A DNA stretch of 64,000 nucleotides, taken from the NCBI RefSeq assembly GCF_002944315.1, contig NZ_CP024311.1, positions 3,510,501 through 3,574,500 of the forward strand. Reading direction: 5' to 3'. Positions 28,744 to 36,912 of the stretch are shown here, piece after piece (the stretch's first letter is position 1; the number at the start of each line of letters is the position of its first letter). Under the pieces are notes generated by a model that saw nothing but the letters and a program-made list of their open reading frames with translations, was not told the DNA's origin and ran no database searches. The position numbers were made by a program, and so were the translations under genes. This stretch comes from Rhizobium sp. NXC24 (GTDB lineage: Bacteria > Pseudomonadota > Alphaproteobacteria > Rhizobiales > Rhizobiaceae).

Positions 28744-29664
28744 ATGCATCATGGTGCGGGGTCCGAAGACTATTTCAGGCTGAGCGCGCCAGCGTGTGCG
28801 CTGGAAGCCGTGCTATGCAAAAACGGAATTACTCTGGACTGTCCCGAGACGGCTGGCGGCCGTGCCGATGAAGCCGGTTTCGTGCTTGGCTTGCAGCGTC
28901 AGGAGCCGGCGCTGGACCGGGTGAAGCTCGGCGAATACTTCGTTCCGGTCATTCCCTTCCCGCAGGGTACGATCGGGCTCGCCAGCCTGATCCTCGATCC
29001 GCCCGGTAAGATGCGACGCGAGGAAACCACCAATATCTATCTATCGCGCCGAACCTTCGACCAGATCGCCGACACGCTCGGCACCGAGCGCATCGTCGAA
29101 CTTCCGCTCGCGCCGGGCATTGCCACCGGCGACACCGTTATCGAAAACCTGTTTTCCTGCCTGATCCCGGCCCTCGAACAGCCGGACCGGACGAGCGCAT
29201 TGTTCATCGATCACGTCGGCAAGGCCTTCAATGCCCATATCGCCCAGCGCTACGGTCGCATGCAGATGGCGCGACCCGCCGTGATCGGCGGCCTGACGCC
29301 CTGGCAGTTGCGCCGCGCCCGCGACACGATCAATGCCCGGCTGGATCAGGATGTGTCTCTGGCCCAGCTTGCCAGCGACTGCGGCCTCTCCACCAGTCAT
29401 TTCGCCCGCGCTTTCGCCCGCAGCACCGGCATCCCGCCGCATCGCTGGGTGATGCAGCGCCGTGTCGATCGCGCCAAGGAACTGATGCGAACGGGAATGC
29501 CGCTGGCCGAAATCGCGCTGATGTGCGGTTTTTCGGATCAAAGCCACCTCACACGCGTCTTTTCGCATTCCGTTGGCCTCACGCCGGGGCGATGGCGGGA
29601 ATCGCAGATATCAGCCGCTTTCGATATGGCCCCGATCGCGTTGAGAGAAGCCGACCCCTGCTGA
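28744..29664 (+). CDS. AraC-family transcriptional regulator
   Basis: About 306 residues from ATG at 28744. The C-terminal 100 residues contain two helix-turn-helix units (DVSLAQLASDCGLSTSHFARAFARSTGIPPHRWVMQRRVDRAKELM and PLAEIALMCGFSDQSHLTRVFSHSVGLTPGRWR), the full AraC signature. The N-terminal domain is not a recognised cupin. The frame is open further upstream to 28555, but that part runs through non-conserved AT-rich DNA. It precedes the YWTD propeller gene by 153 bp on the same strand and is its likely regulator. Confidence 0.88.
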   Translation: MHHGAGSEDYFRLSAPACALEAVLCKNGITLDCPETAGGRADEAGFVLGLQRQEPALDRVKLGEYFVPVIPFPQGTIGLASLILDPPGKMRREETTNIYLSRRTFDQIADTLGTERIVELPLAPGIATGDTVIENLFSCLIPALEQPDRTSALFIDHVGKAFNAHIAQRYGRMQMARPAVIGGLTPWQLRRARDTINARLDQDVSLAQLASDCGLSTSHFARAFARSTGIPPHRWVMQRRVDRAKELMRTGMPLAEIALMCGFSDQSHLTRVFSHSVGLTPGRWRESQISAAFDMAPIALREADPC

Positions 29665-29817
29665 TCATCAGCAATCTGCGACATCTAGGCCCTTGATCTT
29701 TGCTGCACCGCAGCAGATCGTCGACAGGCACCCAAACAGACGAAAATGCTGTCATCAAGCAATGTCATCATCGTCTCGCAACCATCAGCAGATCCGACCC
29801 TTTGAAAGGATGCTCTC

Positions 29818-30738
29818 ATGTCTGAAGCAGAAGCACGGACGCCTGCCGCTTCCTCCGGAAAGGCCGAACGGCTCTTTTTCCTCGATATCAATGACGGACG
29901 AATTCTCTCCTCCGCCATTGACGGAACCGATCTCAAGCTGATCATCCAACGCCCGGGCCGCAGCCCGGACGGCGTTCTTGTCGACAGCGAAAACGGCTGG
30001 CTCTACTGGACGGAAATGGGCACCGACTACAATGCCCATGACGGCTCGATCGAGCGCATCGACCTCGACGGCAGCAATCACGTGACGCTGATTGCGCCGG
30101 GCGGCACGCTGGTAACGCCGAAGCAGATCCAGATCGATCGCGAGGGTGGCAAGCTCTATTGGTGCGACCGCGAGGGCATGCGGGTGATGCGCGCCAATAT
30201 CGACGGCTCCGACATCGAAACCCTTGTCCAGAACGGCGACGGCCCCGCCGACAGTGCTGATATTGAGCGCTGGTGCGTCGGCCTCGCCCTCGACCTGCCG
30301 CGCGGGCAGGTATACTGGACGCAGAAGGGACCGCCGGATGCCGGTCTCGGACGCATCTTCCGCGCCGGCATCAATATTCCTGAGGGCGAGACGGCAACGA
30401 GCCGCAGCGATATCGAGACCTTGCTCGACAAGCTGCCGGAACCGATCGACCTCGAACTCGATCTCGCTACGCGCACTATCTACTGGACCGACCGAGGCAA
30501 TCTTCCGCGCGGCAATACCGTCAACCGCGCCAACATGGACAAGGTCGCCGCCACATCTGAAGTCGTCCTCGAAGGCCTGGACGAAGGCATCGGCCTGTCG
30601 CTCGACCTACCGAACAACCGCATGTTCTTCACCGACATCGGCGGCAATCTCTATTCGGCAAGCCTGGATGGTTCGGGTGAGCGCGAGTTGCTGCACCACG
30701 CCGGCTCGTTCACCGGGATTGTTTACGCGGTGGTTTGA
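29818..30738 (+). CDS. YWTD-repeat beta-propeller protein (LDL-receptor class B-like)
   Basis: A 306-residue protein without a signal peptide. It has at least four YWTD-type repeats (LYWTEMG, LYWCDREG, VYWTQKG, IYWTDRG) plus degenerate ones (LFFLDIN, MFFTDIG), each followed by an I/V-x-x-x-x-x-DG segment (AIDGTDLK, DLDGSNH, NIDGSDIE, NRANMDK, SLDGSGE). This predicts a six-bladed propeller like that of the LDL receptor and bacterial SMP-30-like lactonases. The function in bacteria is unknown. It could bind or hydrolyse a sugar lactone, given sugar-oxidation genes downstream (inference). Confidence 0.82.
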   Translation: MSEAEARTPAASSGKAERLFFLDINDGRILSSAIDGTDLKLIIQRPGRSPDGVLVDSENGWLYWTEMGTDYNAHDGSIERIDLDGSNHVTLIAPGGTLVTPKQIQIDREGGKLYWCDREGMRVMRANIDGSDIETLVQNGDGPADSADIERWCVGLALDLPRGQVYWTQKGPPDAGLGRIFRAGINIPEGETATSRSDIETLLDKLPEPIDLELDLATRTIYWTDRGNLPRGNTVNRANMDKVAATSEVVLEGLDEGIGLSLDLPNNRMFFTDIGGNLYSASLDGSGERELLHHAGSFTGIVYAVV

Positions 30739-30767
30739 GTTTCAACTGGTTTTGGGTCCGAGGATTG

Positions 30768-30848
30768 CCCCTCACCCCAGCCTTCTCCCCGCAAGCGGGG
30801 AGAAGGTGGCCGCCCTTCGATAAAAACTCAGGAGGCCGGATGAGGGGC
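30768..30848. repeat. Dispersed palindromic intergenic element (copy 2)
   Basis: CCCCTCACCCC, then hairpin arms CTTCTCCCCGC/GCGGGGAGAAG, then AGGCCGGATGAGGGGC. It matches the element at 3313-3376. It lies between two convergent genes, where the hairpin may assist termination. Confidence 0.75.
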
Positions 30849-30858
30849 TTCTCAGCAC

Positions 30859-32445
30859 TCAATTACCGCCGCGAACGCCATCCAGCAGGTGCGGCAGGCT
30901 TTTCACGCCTTCATTCCGCAGCTCCACCGGCAACAAGCCTTCCGGCAGGTCCTGATAGGATACCGGGCGCAGGAAGCGGCGGATGGCGAGCGTGCCGACC
31001 GAGGTCGTGCGGCTATCCGAGGTCGCCGGGAATGGGCCGCCATGCACCATGGCATGGCTGACTTCGACGCCGGTCGGCCAGCCATTGGCGAGGATGCGCC
31101 CGACTTTGCGCTCCAGCACCGGCAGCAGCTTGGCGGCGATGGCATAGTCGTCGGCATCGACCTGCAGCGTCGCGGTCAACTGGCCTTCGAGCTTTTCGGC
31201 AATCGCAATCATCTGGTCGATGTCCTTGCAGCGGACCAGCAGGCCGCTGGCGCCAAAGACTTCATGGCCAAGCCGGTCGTCGGCCAGGAAATGCTCGACA
31301 TCCGTTTCGAAAAAGGCACCAGGGCTGCGGTTGACGCCTTCTGCCGGAGCGCCGCGCGCGACGGTCTTCACGGCCTCATGGCCGGCAAGTGCTGCAACAC
31401 CATTGTCGAAAGCGGCATGAATGCCAGGCGTCAGCATCGGCGCCGGGGCCGAACCGGTGAGTGCTGCACTTGCCGTGGCGATGAAGCGATCGAGATCGGG
31501 ACCGTCAATGGCAAACAGCAGACCCGGATTGGTGCAGAATTGACCGGCTCCAAGCGTCAGCGAACCGATGAACGCATTGCCGATCGCCTCCGCACGGGCT
31601 GCAAGAGCTGCCGGGAACAGGAAGACGGGGTTGACGCTGCTCATTTCGGCGTAAACCGGGATCGGCTCGGGCCGAGCCGCCGCGATTGCGCCAAGCGCCA
31701 CACCGCCGCCGCGCGAGCCGGTGAAGCCGACCGCCTTGATATGCGGATGGCGGACCAGTGCCGCGCCGGTCTCGTTCGCGCCGGTCAGGAGCGAGAAGGT
31801 GCCTTCCGGTAGACCGCAGGCAACGACGGCGGCGCGGATGGCGCGACCAACCAGTTCGCCGGTGCCCGGATGGGCAAGATGGCCCTTGACGACGACAGGA
31901 CAACCGGCCGCCAGCGCCGAAGCGGTATCACCACCGGCAACCGAGAAGGCGAGCGGGAAATTGCTGGCGCCGAAGACGGCGACGGGGCCGAGCGGAATCT
32001 GACGCAGGCGCAGATCCGGACGCGGCAGCGGCTTGCGTTCCGGCAACGCCGGATCGACACGCAGATCGAGCCATTCGCCCGAACGAACCACTTGCGCGAA
32101 CAGCCGGAGCTGGCCGACGGTGCGGGCGCGCTCGCCCTGCAGGCGGGCAGCCGGCAGGCCGGTTTCTTCGGTGGCGCGCTCGATCAGCGCATCGCCGATC
32201 TCCATGATATTGGTCGCGATCGTTTCCAGGAAGGTCGCGCGGGCCTCAAGGCTGGTAGCACGATAGGTATCGAATGCCCGGCCTGCCAGCTCGCAGGCGC
32301 GGGCGACGTCCGCCTCGCTGGCGATTGCGAAGGCTGGCTCCAGGTTCGCGCCGGTCGCCGGGTTGATGGCGCGCACGGATTTGTTGTCGCCGGTCGAATC
32401 CGCGCCGATCAGCAAATCGCCGCTAATCACAAAAGACTGTGTCAT
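30859..32445 (-). CDS. Alpha-ketoglutaric semialdehyde (2,5-dioxovalerate)-type dehydrogenase
   Basis: A 528-residue ALDH-superfamily enzyme. The catalytic residues are Glu267 (YAEMSSVNP) and Cys304 ([10 protein letters not shown]), and the cofactor loop is FTGSRGGG. The AEMSSVNP and [10 protein letters not shown] forms mark the ketoglutarate semialdehyde dehydrogenase group, which completes non-phosphorylative pentose and sugar-acid pathways by making 2-oxoglutarate. Start at 32445 follows AAGGAATACCC. It lies 159 bp after the SDR gene, so it may have its own promoter near the palindrome at 32523. Confidence 0.88.
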   Translation of the reverse strand: MTQSFVISGDLLIGADSTGDNKSVRAINPATGANLEPAFAIASEADVARACELAGRAFDTYRATSLEARATFLETIATNIMEIGDALIERATEETGLPAARLQGERARTVGQLRLFAQVVRSGEWLDLRVDPALPERKPLPRPDLRLRQIPLGPVAVFGASNFPLAFSVAGGDTASALAAGCPVVVKGHLAHPGTGELVGRAIRAAVVACGLPEGTFSLLTGANETGAALVRHPHIKAVGFTGSRGGGVALGAIAAARPEPIPVYAEMSSVNPVFLFPAALAARAEAIGNAFIGSLTLGAGQFCTNPGLLFAIDGPDLDRFIATASAALTGSAPAPMLTPGIHAAFDNGVAALAGHEAVKTVARGAPAEGVNRSPGAFFETDVEHFLADDRLGHEVFGASGLLVRCKDIDQMIAIAEKLEGQLTATLQVDADDYAIAAKLLPVLERKVGRILANGWPTGVEVSHAMVHGGPFPATSDSRTTSVGTLAIRRFLRPVSYQDLPEGLLPVELRNEGVKSLPHLLDGVRGGN

Positions 32446-32522
32446 GGGTATTCCTTGATGATGCCAGGGCGTTGGGAGGTGCGCCCCTCAGAAGCAGATA
32501 GCAAGATGAAATGACAGATGTA

Positions 32523-32540
32523 AGATGATAATCGTCATCT
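32523..32540. promoter_or_regulatory. Palindrome upstream of the semialdehyde dehydrogenase
   Basis: AGATGATAATCGTCATCT is an 18-bp inverted repeat with 6-bp arms (AGATGA/TCATCT), about 80 bp before the ALDH start in an AT-rich stretch. It may be an operator for the GntR regulator at 34440 or another factor. Confidence 0.4.
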
Positions 32541-32604
32541 AAATATCAAGCTTTGTCCCAGGAGATGAGACGGCTGCGACCTTATGCACCGCAGCGTTTC
32601 GAAA

Positions 32605-33381
32605 TCAAGGATGCTGCTGCACGCTGAGGCCACCGTCGATGGTCAGGCAGGTGGCATTCATGAAGGGACACTCGTCGGAAATCATGAAGACGGCGGCGAG
32701 CGCAATCTCCTCCGGTGTTGCGATCCGTCCGCCCGGATGCAGCCGCATCGTCTCCGCCTTGGCGGATTCGGGATCGGCAAAGCTGTTCCAATAGTCGATG
32801 ACCTTCTGGGTCGCGACGTAGCCGGGCGCCAACGCGTTCACTCGGACACCCTTGGCCGCATATTCGAGCCCCAGCGATTTCGTCATGCCGAGCAGGGCAT
32901 GCTTGGCGAGCGGATAGGGAAAAGTATGCGGGATAATGGTGAAGGCATGGGTGGAGGCAATGTTGAGGATCGCGCCGCCGCCCTCGGCGATGATGCCGGG
33001 CAACACCGCCTTGCAGCAATTCCAGGCACCCTTGAGATTGATGTCGAAGCAGCGCTGCCACTCTGCATCGGTCGTCGCCAGCGGTTCGGCAAAGACATTC
33101 ACGCCGGCATTGTTGATCAACGCATTGAGCCGGCCGATCTCTCTGCCCGCCTGCGCAACGACAGCCTCGATCTTCGCGGCATCGGTAATGTCGGCCGCGG
33201 CATGGCCGAGCACTGCACCCGCGGCCTTCAGCGCTTCCGCCTCGCGAGCCAGCAATGCGCCATCCATATCGATAAGGAACAGGCCCGCGCCTTCCGCGGC
33301 ACAAGCCTTGGCGATCGCCAGGCCGATGCCCTGTGCAGCGCCGGTGATCAGGATGCGCTTGCCGGAAAGTCGATTGGTCAT
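32605..33381 (-). CDS. Short-chain dehydrogenase/reductase (probable sugar 1-dehydrogenase)
   Basis: A 258-residue classical SDR. The cofactor motif is TGAAQGIGLA, the structural NNAG motif reads INNAGVN, and the catalytic set includes the serine in NIASTHAF and YPLAKHA (Y-x-x-x-K). Start at 33381 has GAGGAAGGACAC upstream. Its close neighbours, an aldose epimerase and a semialdehyde dehydrogenase, suggest oxidation of an aldose such as L-arabinose, D-galactose or L-rhamnose to the lactone. The sugar itself cannot be told from the sequence. Confidence 0.88.
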   Translation of the reverse strand: MTNRLSGKRILITGAAQGIGLAIAKACAAEGAGLFLIDMDGALLAREAEALKAAGAVLGHAAADITDAAKIEAVVAQAGREIGRLNALINNAGVNVFAEPLATTDAEWQRCFDINLKGAWNCCKAVLPGIIAEGGGAILNIASTHAFTIIPHTFPYPLAKHALLGMTKSLGLEYAAKGVRVNALAPGYVATQKVIDYWNSFADPESAKAETMRLHPGGRIATPEEIALAAVFMISDECPFMNATCLTIDGGLSVQQHP

Positions 33382-33408
33382 GAGTGTCCTTCCTCGAACT
33401 GGGAACCG

Positions 33409-34302
33409 CTAGGCGATCGCTTCCGGACGTACCTGCAGGCTCACGGACATCGCCTCGCCCGGCTCCAACACGGTGAGATCGCCGAGGTCCGGCAGATTAT
33501 GCCCGTTTGCCAGATGCGACATCGGTTCGAAACAGAAATAGTCGCGCTGAAAACCCGGATCAAAGCCGGCATCCGAAATGAAAATAAAATAATGCCTAAG
33601 TTGCTGATCCGCCATCAAATGCAGCCGCGTATCGTGTTCGGGCCAAACGATCTCCGCCACGCCATCCCACCCTTCGAAGCCGTTGTTGACCCAGCGATAC
33701 GGCAATCCGCGCCCCGTCGCGAAATTCAGGTCGCCGGGAATATCAGCCGCCTCTCCCGGTAGCCAGCCCTCCACTTCCGTCCAGAACCGCCGCGCCGGCG
33801 CCTTCAGCGTCGTTGCCGATGTCATTGGGAAGTAGGGATGCCAACCCAGGCCGAAGGGAAGTGCCTCCGGTCCAAGGTTCCTGACGTGAAGATGCATGTC
33901 GAAACATCCGTCATGAATGGCGAAACGCTGCCGCGCCTCATAGGCATAGGGCGTACCATGGCCTGCATGCGAGAAGCCGATTTCCGCCTCGCTGCCGCTT
34001 TGGCTTAAAACAGCCCATTCCGACTGCCAGCCCTCGCCATGCAGATAATGAGGATCCCAAGGCGTATTGGGCTCGAAGACATAGTCCTTACCCCGGAAGG
34101 TAAAGCGATTGCCCTTCACCCTGTTGCCGAAGGGAACGAGCGGATAGCAACCGGAGGAGCGCGCATCGGCCTCATCCGAAGGCGCTTCACGCAGCAAAGG
34201 CAGACGCGCACCGTTCCTCTCCCACCAAAGGCCGAGCACGATGCCGCCGCGCGTGGAAAGCCGTGCGGTCAAGCCGCTATCCGTGAGCTCCACCACCGTC
34301 AT
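33409..34302 (-). CDS. Aldose 1-epimerase (mutarotase) family protein
   Basis: About 297 residues. The epimerase signature residues are visible: GNRVKGNRFTFRGKDY (substrate-contacting segment), histidines in HYLHGEGW and GLGWHPYFP, and the catalytic-type glutamate near the C-terminus (YFCFEPMSHLANG). The start MTVVELTDSG at 34302 is preferred because AAAGG lies 6 bases before it, although ATGs at 34359 and 34377 are in frame. It interconverts sugar anomers so that the SDR can oxidise the right one. It is divergent from the GntR gene. Confidence 0.85.
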   Translation of the reverse strand: MTVVELTDSGLTARLSTRGGIVLGLWWERNGARLPLLREAPSDEADARSSGCYPLVPFGNRVKGNRFTFRGKDYVFEPNTPWDPHYLHGEGWQSEWAVLSQSGSEAEIGFSHAGHGTPYAYEARQRFAIHDGCFDMHLHVRNLGPEALPFGLGWHPYFPMTSATTLKAPARRFWTEVEGWLPGEAADIPGDLNFATGRGLPYRWVNNGFEGWDGVAEIVWPEHDTRLHLMADQQLRHYFIFISDAGFDPGFQRDYFCFEPMSHLANGHNLPDLGDLTVLEPGEAMSVSLQVRPEAIA

Positions 34303-34367
34303 CTGCAGCCTTTGTCCCCCGCGTGCATCGATGAACCCGGCATGGACGGTAGATTTCATCATATTTA

Positions 34368-34377
34368 TTGTCAACAT
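34368..34377. promoter_or_regulatory. Possible FadR/FCD-type operator
   Basis: TTGTCAACAT is one base from the TTGTNNACAA dyad bound by many FCD-type GntR regulators. It lies in the divergent gap between the epimerase and GntR genes, inside an AT-rich stretch. Confidence 0.4.
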
Positions 34378-34439
34378 TGGTAGGATTTATATACAGTCTG
34401 CTTGGGATGGCCGCGCTCGGTGATTGCGGGAGGCGCAGA

Positions 34440-35228
34440 ATGGGGAACAATCGGAGAGACGGTGCCGGCAGCGGCAAGACGGGGCGCAAATTGACCGCGG
34501 CTATGCCCGGGCTTTCGGAGGGCGGCAAGCGCGGCGTGCGCGAAGCGCTGCTGCAAAGCTTCATCGACAGGATCATCTCCGGCGAAATGGCCGAAGGGTC
34601 CACGCTGCCGAACGAAGCGGAACTGACCGAGCAATTCGGCGTCAGCCGCACCAGCCTGCGCGAAGCCATGCAATATCTAGCCGCCCTCGGCATGATCCGT
34701 TCGCGCACGCGAGCCGGCACCACCGTGCTTCCGCGGGAGAACTGGAACTATCTCGATCCGCTCGTGCTCGACGCCACCTTGCGGCTCGGCAATGACGACC
34801 GTTTTCACGCCTCGCTGATCGAGGCCCGTCAATTGCTGGAACCGGCCGCCGCTGCGCAGGCCGCCGCCAACGCCAATGCTCACCATCTCTTCCGCATATC
34901 GAAAGCTTTCGAGGAGATGGTGGAGGCCAATGCCCGCGACAACGAGGCCTGGAGCCGCGCGGATCTTGAATTTCATACCGCGATCATCCGCGCCAGCGGC
35001 AATTGGGTCTATCTGCAATTCGCCACCGCCATCCGCGCCGCACTGCTCGCCAGCTTCCGCCTGACCAACCGCGCCAGCCCGTCGCATGAACAGGCGATCG
35101 CCATGCACCAGGAGGTGCTGGAAGCCATTCGCATGCGCCGCCCGGACGATGCCCGCAGCGCCATGGAGCGCCTGATCGGCGTTGCCCGCAGCGAGATTTC
35201 GGATGCGTTGAGGAAAGCACGCGGTTAG
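34440..35228 (+). CDS. GntR-family regulator, FCD (FadR) subfamily
   Basis: A 262-residue protein. The winged helix contains SFIDRIISGEMAEGSTLPNEAELTEQFGVSRTSLREAMQYLAALGMIRSRTRAGTTVLP. The C-terminal all-helical FCD domain follows, with metal-binding-type residues in ADLEFHTAIIRASGN and AIAMHQEVLEAI. The start at 34440 has GGGAGG upstream. It is divergent from the sugar-oxidation genes, the usual position for their repressor. FCD effectors are often sugar acids or related carboxylates. Confidence 0.9.
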   Translation: MGNNRRDGAGSGKTGRKLTAAMPGLSEGGKRGVREALLQSFIDRIISGEMAEGSTLPNEAELTEQFGVSRTSLREAMQYLAALGMIRSRTRAGTTVLPRENWNYLDPLVLDATLRLGNDDRFHASLIEARQLLEPAAAAQAAANANAHHLFRISKAFEEMVEANARDNEAWSRADLEFHTAIIRASGNWVYLQFATAIRAALLASFRLTNRASPSHEQAIAMHQEVLEAIRMRRPDDARSAMERLIGVARSEISDALRKARG

Positions 35229-35252
35229 CCGTATGGTGTTGCGGCTGAGTTC

Positions 35253-36812
35253 ATGCCAATTTACCGCCCATCCGAAAGACTGAACGCGGTCGTTCTCATG
35301 TCCATTGCGCTCCTCGCCGATCCGATCGTCCAGTTCTGCATCTTGGTGGTCATAGGCACATTCATCAGCCGCTGCCTGCTTCGCCACCGGCGCGCCGGGA
35401 GGCTGATCGGACAGATCGCGTTTTTCATCAGCCTGACCGCGCTTCTGCTCTATCACGGCATCGTGCCCTACGAGCCGACCCCGCCGCAGGCGCAGGACAC
35501 GGTGCAGCTTCGTATCTTCACCGGCTTCGCCAAGATCGTCTGGTGGGTCAACGGCGCCTGGGTGCTGGTCGCTTTCGTGCGCCTGTTCCTGATCTTCGAG
35601 CGCAAGCCGCGCGAAGCCCGGCTGCTGCAGGACCTAGTCGTTGGCGTCATCTATCTCGGCGCGGCTCTCTCCGTGATCGCCGATGTCTTCAGCGTACCCG
35701 TGGGCACACTGATCGCAACTTCCGGCGTCTTCGCCATCATTCTCGGTCTTGCGCTGCAGAGCACGCTGAGCGACGTCTTCTCCGGCATCGCGCTCAATCT
35801 CGGCAGGCCCTATTCCGTTGGCGATTGGGTGGTGCTCGACAATGACGTCCAGGGCCGTGTCGTCGAGACCAACTGGCGGGCCACGCATCTGCTGAGCGGC
35901 ACCAACGACCTCGTCGTCATCCCGAACAGCGCCCTTGCCAAAAGTCGGATCACCAATCTCTCGAGCCCGGACGAAAGCCACGGCGTCACCATCACCGTCC
36001 GCGTCCAGCCGACCACGCAGCCGAAAGTCATCGCCGACGTCATGCGCAACGTGCTGATTAGTTGCAACACGATCCAGAAGACGCCCGAGCCCAGCGTGAT
36101 GATCAATGCGATCGATGGACAGGCGGTCGAATTGCAACTCAATTTCCGTATCCGCGACATATCGCAGATGACGGCCGCCAAGAATGAGATCAACGACCTC
36201 ATCTATCGCCATTCGAAAGCAGGCGGGCTGAAACTCGCAGGCCCACCCGACGCAGTCACCATGCCGTCGGAAACGCAGGCCGAGACGGGGAGCGCTGCCC
36301 AGCATCCAGGCACGCCATGGCGGCTGCTCAACAATATTCCGCTGTTCTCGTCGCTCACCGAGGACGAGAAGGAGCATCTGGCGTCGCATATGCAGCGCCG
36401 CACCTACCACAAGGACGCCGTCATCGCCGAACAGGATGCGCGGCTGCGCGCGCTGACCATTGTGCGCTCAGGCGTCATAAGCATCACCCGCAAGGAGGCA
36501 CAGCGCCAAATCGAATTGACGCGGCTCGCTCCCGGCGATTATTTCGGCGAAGGCGGCCTGCTGATGGGGGCCGGCGAAGTCGGCACCATTCGGGCGCTGA
36601 CTTTCGTGGTGACCTACGAGATCGACGAGGATTGCCTGGCGCCTCTGCTGCACGACCGGCCCTCCATCGCGGAAGAGCTCGGGGCGATCATGTCGAAGCG
36701 CATCGAGGCCGAGCGCCATCTCTTCGGCCCCAGCGACATGTTGGTCAACGGCGCGCCGATCGGTTCTCTAACCTCACGCATCAAACATCTGTTTCAGCTA
36801 CAGCATGACTAG
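35253..36812 (+). CDS. MscS-type channel with C-terminal cyclic-nucleotide-binding domain (bCNG)
   Basis: A 519-residue inner-membrane protein. The N-terminal 120 residues hold about four membrane helices. The pore helix and beta domain of MscS follow (TSGVFAIILGLALQSTLSDVFSGIALNLGRPYSVGDWV, and VIPNSALAKSRITNLS). After a linker (about residues 330-350), a cNMP-binding fold spans about 355-480 with a phosphate-binding-cassette-like GDYFGEGGLLMG. Such bacterial cyclic-nucleotide-gated channels open on cAMP binding and have lost most tension sensitivity. It lies 24 bp after the GntR gene but is probably unrelated to it. Confidence 0.88.
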   Translation: MPIYRPSERLNAVVLMSIALLADPIVQFCILVVIGTFISRCLLRHRRAGRLIGQIAFFISLTALLLYHGIVPYEPTPPQAQDTVQLRIFTGFAKIVWWVNGAWVLVAFVRLFLIFERKPREARLLQDLVVGVIYLGAALSVIADVFSVPVGTLIATSGVFAIILGLALQSTLSDVFSGIALNLGRPYSVGDWVVLDNDVQGRVVETNWRATHLLSGTNDLVVIPNSALAKSRITNLSSPDESHGVTITVRVQPTTQPKVIADVMRNVLISCNTIQKTPEPSVMINAIDGQAVELQLNFRIRDISQMTAAKNEINDLIYRHSKAGGLKLAGPPDAVTMPSETQAETGSAAQHPGTPWRLLNNIPLFSSLTEDEKEHLASHMQRRTYHKDAVIAEQDARLRALTIVRSGVISITRKEAQRQIELTRLAPGDYFGEGGLLMGAGEVGTIRALTFVVTYEIDEDCLAPLLHDRPSIAEELGAIMSKRIEAERHLFGPSDMLVNGAPIGSLTSRIKHLFQLQHD

Positions 36813-36851
36813 AGCGGTTGTGCGCTTCCTGAAATCGCTGAACCGCCCTAG
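36809..36851. repeat. Palindromic repeat, CTAGAGCGGTT...AACCGCCCTAG
   Basis: Near-perfect arms overlap the channel gene's stop codon. It is related to the element at 20412-20463 and abuts repeat copy B. Confidence 0.6.
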
Positions 36852-36912
36852 TCTTTTGTTTTTACGCAATTCCGGATGGAAAACCGCTGCGCACTTTTCC
36901 TGTAATTGCTCT
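36851..36912 (-). repeat. Dispersed 60-bp repeat, copy B
   Basis: This is the reverse complement of copy A (26872-26934) with about four differences, including the A-rich tail. It ends one base outside the stop of the convergent peptidase gene. Confidence 0.8.
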
